Shown here: piece by piece, positions 56,285 to 64,000 of the stretch
Position numbering within the stretch: position 1 is the first letter of the stretch
How the letters are laid out: every line of letters begins with the position of its first letter
Source: Pandoraea anapnoica
GTDB taxonomy: Bacteria > Pseudomonadota > Gammaproteobacteria > Burkholderiales > Burkholderiaceae
Direction: 5' to 3'
Assembly (NCBI RefSeq): GCF_902459765.1
Contig: NZ_CABPSP010000002.1
Span: 1 to 64,000, forward strand
Length of the DNA: 64,000 nucleotides
Translations under genes and position numbers: made by a program
Notes under the pieces: model-generated
The model's database searches: none
What the model was told of the DNA's origin: nothing
What the model saw: the letters and a program-made list of their open reading frames with translations, nothing else

Positions 56285-57910
56285 TCACGCGTCATAGCCA
56301 CGGAACAGGCCGCACAAGCGGAACACGTCTTCCGTGTAAGGTAGTTGCTTGACCTTGCAATAGCGGCTCGCGAGTTTCATCAACTCCTTGATGTCGCGCC
56401 CGCTCGCTTTCGGATATCGCGCTGCCAGCGTCTCGATTAGCCCATCGTCGAGATGCGCGCCCACCTGATCCGCCTGCATGCGCCAGAGCCTGCGCGCATC
56501 CGCCGCCGACGGCACTTCATAGTGAATCGTGGCGATGCAGCGCGAGAGGATCGCGTCGTCCACGTCGCCAATGCGGTTCGTCGTCATGAACAACAACCCA
56601 TGGAAGTACTCCAGCGAGCGAAGGAACTCCGCGACGATGGCGTTGTGCTCCAGATCGTTGTCGCGACGCCGGATGTACACGTCGGCCTCGTCGAGCAACA
56701 GGATCGCGTTCCAGCGCATGGCGCGTCGCAAGATGCTCATGAGCGTTGCGCCCACGGACGCCGCCGTCGTGCCCAACTGCCCCGAGTGCACGCGATACAG
56801 TGGCTTGCCGACCACTTCCGAATAGATCTCCGCCGTCAGCGTCTTGCCGAGGCCCGGTGCACCCTGACACAGGATCGTCGCGCCCCCCGATTTGCCCGGG
56901 ACGAAGTCCGGCATCATCACGTCCATATTCGACGTCAGGATGTCGATGAGATCGTGATGGTGCGCAGGCAACACCAGCTTGTCGCGCAGACTCGGCTGAT
57001 ATTCGTACTCGGTCATGTTCTGTACGTGGACCCAGAGATTGCGGTGCCAGTCGAGATGGAACACATGCACGTAGCAGTGCAGCGGAATCGTCTCGAACGC
57101 CTGCCCGATCTCGGCGTTGCGCCAGAAGTCGGCATCGCAAGCCATCTCGAAGTTGCGCTCCAGCCGCTCTTCGTCGTTGACGCACTTGGCCGTTACGCCG
57201 TCGCCCACACGAATCAGTTCCGTCACTCCCTTCGGATCGACGGAGAACGCGGCGCGGCTCAGCACGAACTGCGCACCGAACGCGCGCTGCACGCGCAGGA
57301 AGCGCTGCGCATGCTGTTCGTATTCGGTCTTGAACTCCGCGCATTCCTTGTAGAAACCGAACTCCGCGAGCAGTTCGGGAATGGTGCGATTCGCAATGTC
57401 GTCGCGTGTGAAGACGAGCGACGTGGTCATGCCCGAGCGACGCGGGCGATGCTCCGTCGGACTCAGGTTCGCCGACTGCATGGTGTTCGCCAGCATGTCG
57501 ACGACGACGTACGGCGAGCCCTGATCCGGCTCGACGTAGCGCAACCGTCGCACCAGCCACGGCAACAACGCACCGTCGCGATGACGCTGATACAGCCAGC
57601 CGTCGATCACGTCGCGTGCGAGGTAGGCGACCAGCCCAGGCACGAGTTTGTCCAGACTGGGAATCACGCGCGCTTGCGGCGCGTTGTAGACGTTATCGAG
57701 TGCGAGCATCTGGAACATCAATGCGCGCTCGTTCTGCGACTTGCTCAGTACGTAAAGCGTGTTGAGCGACTTTGCGTCGAACCATTCGCTGGAGACCAGC
57801 ATATTGCCGCGACACACGCCGTAAGCCGTCAGTTGCTTGCCCAGTGGCGAGTCGGTGCCGATCAGTTGCATCAGCGGATGAATCAGTGATTCGGGAATTT
57901 CGAAATCCAT
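56285..57910 (-). CDS. AAA ATPase
   Basis: A 541-residue AAA ATPase. The N-terminal 330 residues match no family I recognise. The C-terminal AAA module has Walker A GAPGLGKT (350-357), Walker B LLLDEAD (404-410), the sensor TTNR (443-446) and the arginine finger in LSRC (R457). GGGGAG lies eight bases before ATG 57910; the longer frame to 58345 is a shadow of the esterase gene. It lies 29 bases after that gene, so the two form an operon. Substrate remodelling role unknown. Confidence 0.85.
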   Translation of the reverse strand: MDFEIPESLIHPLMQLIGTDSPLGKQLTAYGVCRGNMLVSSEWFDAKSLNTLYVLSKSQNERALMFQMLALDNVYNAPQARVIPSLDKLVPGLVAYLARDVIDGWLYQRHRDGALLPWLVRRLRYVEPDQGSPYVVVDMLANTMQSANLSPTEHRPRRSGMTTSLVFTRDDIANRTIPELLAEFGFYKECAEFKTEYEQHAQRFLRVQRAFGAQFVLSRAAFSVDPKGVTELIRVGDGVTAKCVNDEERLERNFEMACDADFWRNAEIGQAFETIPLHCYVHVFHLDWHRNLWVHVQNMTEYEYQPSLRDKLVLPAHHHDLIDILTSNMDVMMPDFVPGKSGGATILCQGAPGLGKTLTAEIYSEVVGKPLYRVHSGQLGTTAASVGATLMSILRRAMRWNAILLLDEADVYIRRRDNDLEHNAIVAEFLRSLEYFHGLLFMTTNRIGDVDDAILSRCIATIHYEVPSAADARRLWRMQADQVGAHLDDGLIETLAARYPKASGRDIKELMKLASRYCKVKQLPYTEDVFRLCGLFRGYDA

Positions 57911-57939
57911 GGACGGCACTCCCCGTATGGCGTGTCGGT

Positions 57940-58671
57940 TCAGGCGAGGAAGAAGTCGATGGCACGCGCCACGACGCCCGGCTCGATGATGTGCAGCCCG
58001 TCGAATTCGACGTACTGCACGTCGTAGCCCGCCGCTTTGAGTTTGTTTGCGTTTTGACGGCCGCTCGTGGCGATCGGTAGTTGTTCGTCGATCAGCCCGT
58101 GGGCGATGAACACTTTCGGCAGCCCTTCCTGCACGAAGATCGACATGAAACCGCCGGAGAACGCGATGACGTGGCTCGCAATGTCGCCGTTCGTCACGCC
58201 AATCGACAGCGCGTAACTCGCGCCGTCGGAGAATCCCGCGAAGGCCACATGCTGAGCATCGATGCAATAGCGCGCAGCGACCGCGCGCAATGCCGCTTGC
58301 AGACGCTCCAGATCGGGGCCGTTGCCACCGATCACGATGTCCCACGTTGGGAAGGTCGAATGCGGCGCGAGCACGAGAAACTTGTGCTGATCCGCGTGCG
58401 GCTCGATGAACGGCAACACCTTCTCCGGGAAACCGCCTGCGCCGTGAAACATTACGAACAGCGGCACCGGTTTGTCGGTGGGCAGATCGGCGGGAACGTA
58501 TAGGACTGCGTCGCGTGTTTCGCTCAAGCCCAGTGAATGGCGGCCGGGTGCGAACGGTTCAGGCGGAAGGTCGGAAGATGGCGACGAAGCGCAGGCCGAC
58601 GCTGGCGCGCTCGGGGCGGCGGACGCGATGACGTCCGGTGGCATGCGTCCGAACAAGGAAGGGTCGAACAT
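57940..58671 (-). CDS. Alpha/beta hydrolase (esterase/dienelactone-hydrolase-like)
   Basis: A 243-residue hydrolase with the oxyanion loop MFHGAGG (74-80), nucleophile S148 in GFSDGAS, an acidic residue near HGLIDEQLPI and histidine in FDGLHIIEP. The N-terminal 45 residues are Ala/Ser/Pro-rich and probably disordered. It resembles PHB-depolymerase-like and phospholipase/carboxylesterase proteins. It is the first gene of a pair with the AAA ATPase, behind a 17-bp palindrome. Confidence 0.85.
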   Translation of the reverse strand: MFDPSLFGRMPPDVIASAAPSAPASACASSPSSDLPPEPFAPGRHSLGLSETRDAVLYVPADLPTDKPVPLFVMFHGAGGFPEKVLPFIEPHADQHKFLVLAPHSTFPTWDIVIGGNGPDLERLQAALRAVAARYCIDAQHVAFAGFSDGASYALSIGVTNGDIASHVIAFSGGFMSIFVQEGLPKVFIAHGLIDEQLPIATSGRQNANKLKAAGYDVQYVEFDGLHIIEPGVVARAIDFFLA

Positions 58672-58705
58672 GGCGCGGTGATTGTCCCGTAATCGTTGAT
58701 GTTAT

Positions 58706-58722
58706 TGATATATTGTATATCA
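58706..58722. promoter_or_regulatory. 17-bp palindrome before the esterase/AAA pair
   Basis: TGATATA-TTG-TATATCA is a perfect 7-3-7 dyad, 35 bases upstream of the esterase start, in the most AT-rich part of the gap. Confidence 0.55.
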
Positions 58723-58775
58723 CACACATCATCGATGACGTTCGTTATTTGTCGCGCTCGCGACTTCTCTGCGTC

Positions 58776-59666
58776 TTATCCGGCCATGTAGGCGGTTAAT
58801 CCGGCCACGAGCGCATCGAACGCGACTTTGCAGCGCGGATTGGCGCGCAGGTCTTCGTGCATCGTGACCCACGTCTGTAGCCGGAATCGGAAGGCGCTCG
58901 GCAGCAGACGCACTAGTCGCGGGTCACGTCTGGCCAGCGGCACCTGACACCCGCCTATTCCGTATCCGGCGCGAATCATCGCCAGTTGCGCCAGATCGCT
59001 GTCGGCCCGGAACGCGAACGTCTCCCGCGCCCACATCGGCACGCCGCGCGTCGCCTCGCGCAGGAACGGCGTCAATTTATCGAACCCGATCACCGTGTGA
59101 TGCGCGAGGTCCGCAAGCGATGCCGGTGCGCCGTAGCGGGCGACATAGTCGTCGCGCGCGTGCAGGCCGACGTCGATGACGCCAATACGGCGGGCAATCA
59201 ACGCGTCCTGCTGGGGCGGCGCCATGCGCACCGCAATGTCCACTTCACGATGCAACAAATCCTGAATGCGGTTCGTCGGCACCAGCTCGATGGTCAGATC
59301 CGGGTGCGCGCGACGTAACGCCGTCAGGATCGGCGGCAAGACTTCCACCCCGACGACCTCGCTCGCCGAGATGCGCACCACCCCGTTCACCCCGGCGCCA
59401 TGACTCGCCGCCGCCCGCTCGAAGGCCAGCGCCGTGTGCTGCATCGCCTGCGCATGCGAGCGTAGCGACTGCGCCGCGTCCGTCGGCAGCAAGCCCGTTT
59501 GCGAGCGCGTGAAGAGCGTCTGACCCAGCGCTTGCTCCAGCGCTGCGATGTGTCGTCCCGCCGTTGGTTGTGTGATACCCAGCGCACGTGCCGCGCCCGA
59601 GAGCGAGCCCTCCGTCAGCACGGCGAGAAACGTTCGGTAGAGATCCCAACTGAGATTCGATGTCAT
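58776..59666 (-). CDS. LysR-family transcriptional regulator
   Basis: A 296-residue LysR protein; helix-turn-helix in GSLSGAARALGITQPTAGRHIAALE (about residues 18-42), PbpR-like effector domain after residue 90. It is divergent from the NAD-epimerase-like gene 96 bases away and probably controls it. A T-N11-A dyad overlaps its own start codon. Confidence 0.92.
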   Translation of the reverse strand: MTSNLSWDLYRTFLAVLTEGSLSGAARALGITQPTAGRHIAALEQALGQTLFTRSQTGLLPTDAAQSLRSHAQAMQHTALAFERAAASHGAGVNGVVRISASEVVGVEVLPPILTALRRAHPDLTIELVPTNRIQDLLHREVDIAVRMAPPQQDALIARRIGVIDVGLHARDDYVARYGAPASLADLAHHTVIGFDKLTPFLREATRGVPMWARETFAFRADSDLAQLAMIRAGYGIGGCQVPLARRDPRLVRLLPSAFRFRLQTWVTMHEDLRANPRCKVAFDALVAGLTAYMAG

Positions 59667-59678
59667 ACAAAAATGTAT
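59665..59678. promoter_or_regulatory. LysR-box-like dyad overlapping the LysR start
   Basis: ATACA-AAAA-TGTAT is a perfect 5-4-5 dyad with the T-N11-A geometry, placed over the start codon of the LysR gene in the shared divergent promoter. Confidence 0.5.
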
Positions 59679-59762
59679 AGCCGATAGATTGTTTTAGGCA
59701 ATTTTATTTTAATCACCTCGCGCGGAGAATGGCATCACCGACAACGAACGAGGAGCCTCCCC

Positions 59763-60776
59763 ATGAGCCATTCCAATCAACAGACAACATCCCGCGCACT
59801 GGTGCTTGGCGCGACGGGCGGCATCGGCGGCGAAGTCGCGCGGCAGTTGCTCGCGGCGGGCTGGCAAGTGCGTGCCCTGCGCCGGGGCGGCGCCCCCGAT
59901 TCGACGACGGAAACCGCCATCGAATGGATCGACGGCGATGCAATGCGCGCCGACGACGTTCTCGCCGCTGCCCGCGATTGCGCCGTGATCGTGCACGCCG
60001 TCAACCCACCGGGCTATCGCAACTGGAGCACGCAGGTGCTGCCCATGCTCGACAATACGATTGCCGCTGCCACACGCTATGGTGCAACCGTCGTCCTGCC
60101 AGGCACCGTCTACAACTACGGTCCGGAGACGTTCCCCATGCTGTATGAAGACGCGCCCCAACGGCCGCTGACCCGCAAGGGCCGTATCCGCGCGACGATG
60201 GAAGGCCGTCTGCGTGATGCGAGTCGCAACGGTGTGCAAACCATCATCGTGCGTGCGGGTGACTTCTTCGGCCCGCTGACCCGCAATAGCTGGTTCGCTC
60301 AGGGACTGGTGAAGCCGGGACAGACGACACGCGTAGTGCAAATCCCCAACGCCCCCGGCGTCGGCCATCAATGGTCGTATCTGCCCGACGTGGCCCGCGC
60401 GATGGTCATGCTGATCGAACGCCGCCACACGCTCGACGCGTTCGCAAACTTCCACATGGCCGGGCATTGGGATGCTGACGGCACGGAAATGGCCGCAGCG
60501 ATTACGCGTGTGATGGCGCGTCACGGCGTTGACGTCAAGACGCGCCGTTTCCCGTGGTGGCTGATGACGCTGGCGTCGCCCTTCGTCACGACGCTGCGCG
60601 AGTTGCAGGAGATGCGCTATCTCTGGAAGCAGCCCGTTCGCATGGACAACGCGCGTCTGGTCGATGCGCTCGGCGAGGAGCCACACACGCCGCTCGACGT
60701 CGCCGTCCACACGACCCTCGAAGGCCTCGGATGCCTGCCGGGAAAGCCGTCCGCCAAAGGTTTCGCATACCCCTGA
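59763..60776 (+). CDS. NAD-dependent epimerase/dehydratase-family protein (extended SDR)
   Basis: A 337-residue extended SDR. The cofactor motif is LGATGGIGGEVARQL (residues 16-30) and the active-site tyrosine lies in GTVYNYGPETF, where the usual YxxxK lysine is not obvious. GAGGAGCC precedes the ATG. It is divergent from the LysR gene. Similar proteins reduce or bind small carbonyl compounds; substrate unknown. A short membrane-protein ORF overlaps its 3' end. Confidence 0.88.
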   Translation: MSHSNQQTTSRALVLGATGGIGGEVARQLLAAGWQVRALRRGGAPDSTTETAIEWIDGDAMRADDVLAAARDCAVIVHAVNPPGYRNWSTQVLPMLDNTIAAATRYGATVVLPGTVYNYGPETFPMLYEDAPQRPLTRKGRIRATMEGRLRDASRNGVQTIIVRAGDFFGPLTRNSWFAQGLVKPGQTTRVVQIPNAPGVGHQWSYLPDVARAMVMLIERRHTLDAFANFHMAGHWDADGTEMAAAITRVMARHGVDVKTRRFPWWLMTLASPFVTTLRELQEMRYLWKQPVRMDNARLVDALGEEPHTPLDVAVHTTLEGLGCLPGKPSAKGFAYP

Positions 60777-60937
60777 TTGCCTTCGATGCGTTCGTGATAT
60801 TCGAGCTGGTGCTCGTGACCGGCCTTACGTTATGGTCGGCCATTGCCGCGTTGAACAACGTGGTGACGTTCGGCGCGTCGTCGTGGCCCATCGAACGAAC
60901 GCTGAAGATTGCCACGGCCGCCGTCTTGCGGATGTGA
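60731..60937 (+). CDS. Possible small membrane protein overlapping the SDR gene
   Basis: A 68-residue frame with one clear hydrophobic helix, IAFDAFVIFELVLVTGLTL, and a positive N-terminus. Its ATG lies within the last 46 bases of the SDR gene. Composition is unlike a chance frame, but no family is recognised. Confidence 0.45.
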   Translation: MPAGKAVRQRFRIPLIAFDAFVIFELVLVTGLTLWSAIAALNNVVTFGASSWPIERTLKIATAAVLRM

Positions 60938-60955
60938 GGGCCGTGAACGTGGCGC

Positions 60956-61813
60956 TCAGTTGCCGCGCCCGCTCCCGAGCAGAAGCGAGATGCGCCGTGC
61001 CGCATCGGTGAGCGCTGCGACCGTCTGCGGGTTCGGGTGCGCAGGCAAATAGTGAATCGAGCCGACGATGGCGAGTGTGCCGAAGAGCGTTCCGTCGTCC
61101 TGCATAATCGGTGCCGCCAGCGCATTCACGCCGAGAAACACCTCTTCCGGCGCATCCGCCCAGCCACGCTCGCGCACCAGCGCGAGTTCGTGCGACAGGC
61201 GCATCGCATCGGTGATGGTGTGCGGCGTACAGGCATCGAGCGGACCTTCGAGTACCGCGTCGCGCCGCTCCTCTGCGCCGAATGCCAGCGCAATCTTGCC
61301 CTGCGCCACGCTGTGCAGTTTGAACTGCGTGCCGGGGTGCAGCAGGATCTCCAGCGGACTGCGGCCACGCATCACGTCGAGCACCACCACATCGGTCTCG
61401 GTGAACGAACTGATGACGATGGTCTGTCCCACGGCGTCGCGCAATTCTTCCATGACCGGACGTGCCAGCCCCACCACGTCGAACTGTTTGACGAGCTTTT
61501 GTCCGAGTAAAAAGAGACGCCAACCGATCCGGTAACGGCTCGTGCGTGGGTTCTGCACCACATAGCCTTCCTGACGCAGTGCCGTGAGATGTCGGTGAAC
61601 CCGTGCTTTGGGGACGCCGAGCGCTTCTGCCAGGTGCGTGACGCCGCACTCGGCATTGCGCTCGGCCAGCAACTCCAGAATGCGCAACGAAATGACCGAA
61701 GTCGACGACGTGTTGATTTCGTCGCCGCCCTGTTCGTCGCTGGCGGCACTCGGCACAGCGGCCGCGCGCGGGCGGCGGATGACGTCGTTCGGGGTGTCCT
61801 TCGATCCTTTCAC
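60956..61813 (-). CDS. IclR-family transcriptional regulator
   Basis: A 285-residue IclR protein with a 30-residue N-terminal extension. The winged helix contains VISLRILELLAERN and ALGVPKARVHRHLTALRQEGYV (about residues 40-85); the GAF-like effector domain has the conserved HSVAQGKIALAFG and VNALAAPIMQDDG. It is transcribed away from the cupin gene's end, 33 bases downstream of it, and is the likely owner of the two palindromes at 62581 and 62677. Confidence 0.92.
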   Translation of the reverse strand: MKGSKDTPNDVIRRPRAAAVPSAASDEQGGDEINTSSTSVISLRILELLAERNAECGVTHLAEALGVPKARVHRHLTALRQEGYVVQNPRTSRYRIGWRLFLLGQKLVKQFDVVGLARPVMEELRDAVGQTIVISSFTETDVVVLDVMRGRSPLEILLHPGTQFKLHSVAQGKIALAFGAEERRDAVLEGPLDACTPHTITDAMRLSHELALVRERGWADAPEEVFLGVNALAAPIMQDDGTLFGTLAIVGSIHYLPAHPNPQTVAALTDAARRISLLLGSGRGN

Positions 61814-61846
61814 TGCGTGTCCTTTGTCACTGTCGTCGCACGCCGA

Positions 61847-62560
61847 TTACTGTGCGTCGAGCGAGATGAAACGCTCGCCGAACACGTGATAGCGCTGCGG
61901 CTTGTTCTTGTTTGCGTCCTCGGGGCGCACGTAACGGATCGAGCTGCGGTTACGGCACGCCCGCGGCAGGATGAAGCAGCGGATGAACGTCGTATCGCGT
62001 GCCTCGGTCGTCGGTGCGAGCACCGGCGCATGTCCGAGTTCGAGCCAGGCTTGCCCTGCCGCATGAGTGTGCGACGCGCCCAACGTCTCGATCGTGATCT
62101 CGCCTTCGAGCGTGCAACGCACGCCGGGCCCCTGATGCACGTGCGTATGCGCCACGCCGCCGGGAGGGAATTGTACCTTGTCGCAACGCATGAGCCACTG
62201 TTGACGCGGGTCCAGCTCGACAGGCGCGTCGAGCTTGAGTGTCGACGATGCGCCCGGTGCCGACGCTATCTCACCCGGCGTCGGCTCGTTGCCCGACATC
62301 AGTTCCCAACGCCATAGCGTCGCCCCTTCACTTCCGGCGATCAGCGCAACGCTGTCCTCCCCCAGCCAGGCACTCTCAGCCGGATGATGCTGCGCGCCCG
62401 TGTCGAACTCGATAGCGATGTCGCCACGTACGACATAAATCGCGCGACGCGCAGACGGCAGATACACGGGCGGATGGTTCGGTGCGATGACATCCTCGTA
62501 CAGACGCAATTGAAACGGCTTCACTTCGATCTCCTGTGACCAGTCGATTGCCCCGACCAT
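61847..62560 (-). CDS. Cupin-domain protein
   Basis: A 237-residue protein with two cupin-like regions; the second keeps the metal-binding pattern HTHVHQGPGVRCTLEGEI (about residues 137-154). It resembles small cupins near sugar-acid or aromatic-acid carriers. It is divergent from the MFS gene, and both are flanked by an IclR-type palindrome. Function unknown; an isomerase or dioxygenase is possible. Confidence 0.8.
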   Translation of the reverse strand: MVGAIDWSQEIEVKPFQLRLYEDVIAPNHPPVYLPSARRAIYVVRGDIAIEFDTGAQHHPAESAWLGEDSVALIAGSEGATLWRWELMSGNEPTPGEIASAPGASSTLKLDAPVELDPRQQWLMRCDKVQFPPGGVAHTHVHQGPGVRCTLEGEITIETLGASHTHAAGQAWLELGHAPVLAPTTEARDTTFIRCFILPRACRNRSSIRYVRPEDANKNKPQRYHVFGERFISLDAQ

Positions 62561-62580
62561 CGAGACAACACTGACAAAGA

Positions 62581-62597
62581 GTATCGATCATCGATAC
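62581..62597. promoter_or_regulatory. IclR-type operator before the cupin gene
   Basis: GTATCGA-TCA-TCGATAC, a perfect 7-3-7 dyad, 20 bases upstream of the cupin start. It shares both arms with the copy at 62677. Confidence 0.75.
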
Positions 62598-62676
62598 ACA
62601 AAGCACCATTTATGGTTTACCACGAGACCCGACTGAGGAATGTGCTGATACTATTCGAACGAAATCATTCCCATGA

Positions 62677-62693
62677 GTATCGATAGTCGATAC
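62677..62693. promoter_or_regulatory. IclR-type operator before the MFS gene
   Basis: GTATCGA-TAG-TCGATAC, a perfect 7-3-7 dyad with the same arms as the copy at 62581; the centres lie 96 bases apart. It is 41 bases before the MFS start. Confidence 0.75.
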
Positions 62694-62734
62694 ACGAGGA
62701 CTGACATTAGGATAGTTCCATGAAGGAGACAAGA

Positions 62735-63997
62735 ATGGACACTGGCACGACCGCCCTGAAAGCGGCGGGCGCGGCTCGTCGACCGTGGTATCGCGGCGCG
62801 AGCCCTGCGCAATGGCGAGCATTTGGTTCGGCCTATATCGGCTGGATGCTCGACATCATGGATCTGATGCTGTTTGCGATGGTGATTCGCTACATCAGCG
62901 TCGACCTGCATTTCGACAAGGGCGTGGCGGGCATCATCGCTTCGCTCACGCTGCTGGCGACGGCCTTCGGTGGGTTGTTCTTCGGTTTCCTCGCCGACCG
63001 CATCGGCCGTACGAAGTCGATGATTCTCTCGATCCTGTGTTACTCCATCGGCACCGCGCTGTGCGGCTTCGCCGATTCGGTGACGTCGCTCCTCATCTTC
63101 CGTTTCCTGCTGGGTCTGGGCATCGGCGGTGAGTGGTCGGCGGGCGCGGCACTGATTACCGAAACGTGGCCGGCCGAGCATCGCGCCAAGGTGATGGCTT
63201 GGGTGCAAAGCGCGTTTGCTGTGGGTTATGCGGTCGCCGCCATCGTGGCGGCCGTCATCCTGCCGCACTTCGGCTGGCGCTGGGTGTTCGCCTTCGGCCT
63301 GGTGCCCACGGTGCTGGCGTTCTGGGTGCGTCGTCACGTGGAAGAGCCTGCGATCTGGCGCGAGCAGCGCGTGCGTCTCACGCTCGGCCAGACGCTCGGC
63401 ATGCTGTTCGGGCCGTATGCGCGCAGCACGATCGTCGGCCTCGCCTTCACGGCGGCGGCGATGTGCGGTTACTGGGGATTGTTCACGTGGATTCCGGCAT
63501 ATCTCTCGACGCCGGTCGATCAGGGTGGCCCGGGCTTCGATCTGATGCGCTCGACGACGTGGATCGTCATCATGCAGATCGGCGCAGCGGCAGGGTTCGT
63601 GTGCTTCGGCTACATCGCAGATCGCATCGGTTGCCGTAAGTCGTTCCTGCTGTTCTTCATCGTGTCGGCGATTACTGTGCCGCTTTATGTCGCGATTCGC
63701 GAGCCGATGCTGTTGCTCGTATTCGGTCCGGTCGTGGCGTTCTTCGGCACGGGCTTCTATAGCGGCTTCGCCCCGACGTTCGCCGAGATGTTTCCGACGC
63801 AAGTGCGCGCCACGGCACAAGGCTTCATCTACAACACGGGACGCGCCGCGAGCGCCCTCGCCCCGGCAGCCGTCGGCCTGCTGTCGCGCGGGGAGAACGT
63901 AAGCGTCGCACTGGGTGCCACGGCAGGCTTTTTCCTCCTCGCCGCCATCATCGTCTACTTCTTCCTGCCGGAAAGTCACGGCGAAGCGCTCGCCTGA
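62735..63997 (+). CDS. MFS transporter (sialate/aromatic-acid:H+ symporter group)
   Basis: A 420-residue carrier with about twelve helices. The entry motif GSAYIGWMLDIMDLMLFAM (about residues 29-47), the MFS loop GFLADRIGRTKSM and GIGGEWSAGAALITETWP are typical of the SHS/AAHS-like symporters for organic acids. An ATG exists at 62720, but AAGGAG lies within that stretch, six bases before ATG 62735, so the latter is preferred. It shares its promoter region with the cupin gene and is probably controlled by the IclR protein. Confidence 0.92.
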   Translation: MDTGTTALKAAGAARRPWYRGASPAQWRAFGSAYIGWMLDIMDLMLFAMVIRYISVDLHFDKGVAGIIASLTLLATAFGGLFFGFLADRIGRTKSMILSILCYSIGTALCGFADSVTSLLIFRFLLGLGIGGEWSAGAALITETWPAEHRAKVMAWVQSAFAVGYAVAAIVAAVILPHFGWRWVFAFGLVPTVLAFWVRRHVEEPAIWREQRVRLTLGQTLGMLFGPYARSTIVGLAFTAAAMCGYWGLFTWIPAYLSTPVDQGGPGFDLMRSTTWIVIMQIGAAAGFVCFGYIADRIGCRKSFLLFFIVSAITVPLYVAIREPMLLLVFGPVVAFFGTGFYSGFAPTFAEMFPTQVRATAQGFIYNTGRAASALAPAAVGLLSRGENVSVALGATAGFFLLAAIIVYFFLPESHGEALA

Positions 63998-64000
63998 TCG

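Noticed and set aside
56453-57889. 478-residue plus-strand frame opposite the AAA ATPase
   Set aside because: Antisense shadow without motifs; Walker motifs lie on the minus strand.
57911-58345. N-terminal extension of the AAA ATPase frame
   Set aside because: It overlaps the esterase gene out of frame and reads as Arg-rich shadow sequence.
62720-62734. Upstream ATG for the MFS gene
   Set aside because: The ribosome site AAGGAG lies within these bases, so the start at 62735 is preferred.
62651-63979. 442-residue minus-strand frame opposite the MFS gene
   Set aside because: Charged, Glu/Arg/His-rich translation of a membrane-protein gene; no family.

Overview
The window is GC-rich chromosomal DNA (roughly 62-64 % by eye) from a beta-proteobacterium of the order Burkholderiales. 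A Pandoraea- or Burkholderia-like soil organism fits best: there are many LysR/GntR/IclR-controlled catabolic islands, Burkholderia-type trimeric porins, NMT1/Ssu-type ABC importers and AidA/PixA-type proteins. This placement rests on gene style, not on a marker gene. I saw no rRNA, tRNA, CRISPR, phage or insertion sequence.

Layout. 1-1.7 kb: 3' end of a gene for an RCC1-like repeat protein. 1.8-9.8 kb: a complete histidine-utilisation operon, hutC-hutU-hutH-permease-hutI-hutG, with a perfect HutC-type palindrome before hutU. 10.1-15.4 kb: a LysR regulator, an SsuABC-like importer and an FAD-dependent amine/amino-acid oxidase. 15.4-20.2 kb (minus): TonB-dependent receptor, periplasmic binding protein and DUF1111 dihaem protein, preceded by an AT-rich inverted repeat. 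20.5-30.4 kb: mixed small genes (NTF2-like, YciI, SDR/AraC pair, an OmpR/EnvZ-type two-component system with a GFA-family gene upstream, thioredoxin-like lipoprotein, Rrf2/methyltransferase pair, a 525-residue orphan).

30.4-45.4 kb is the most interesting block. It looks like a catabolic regulon of unknown substrate: two porins, an ABC importer, two VOC (ring-cleavage/glyoxalase-type) proteins, a fumarylacetoacetase-family protein, a DapA-type aldolase/hydratase, an esterase, a D-2-hydroxyacid dehydrogenase, a secreted 601-residue propeller-like protein and a GntR/FCD regulator. Four promoter regions in the block carry variants of one palindrome with a GTATAC core, including the one before the gntR gene, so the block is probably a single GntR regulon.

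45.7-54.0 kb: tandem AidA/PixA-type proteins, then two convergent nitrogen-catabolism operons around a LysR gene: cytosine-deaminase-like hydrolase plus ureidoglycine-aminohydrolase-like bicupin (plus strand), and a second cytosine-deaminase-like hydrolase, a DUF1097 membrane protein and an HpxW-like gamma-glutamyltransferase homologue (minus strand). 54.3-56.0 kb: PAS histidine kinase and NarL/FixJ regulator. 56.3-58.7 kb: esterase-like protein with an AAA ATPase behind a 17-bp palindrome. 58.8-60.9 kb: LysR and divergent NAD-epimerase-like gene. 61-64 kb: IclR regulator, cupin protein and divergent MFS carrier, with a near-identical 17-bp palindrome in front of each of the two divergent genes.

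Start codons were chosen from Shine-Dalgarno spacing and family length. Functions come from recognised motifs; substrates are mostly inferred or unknown.
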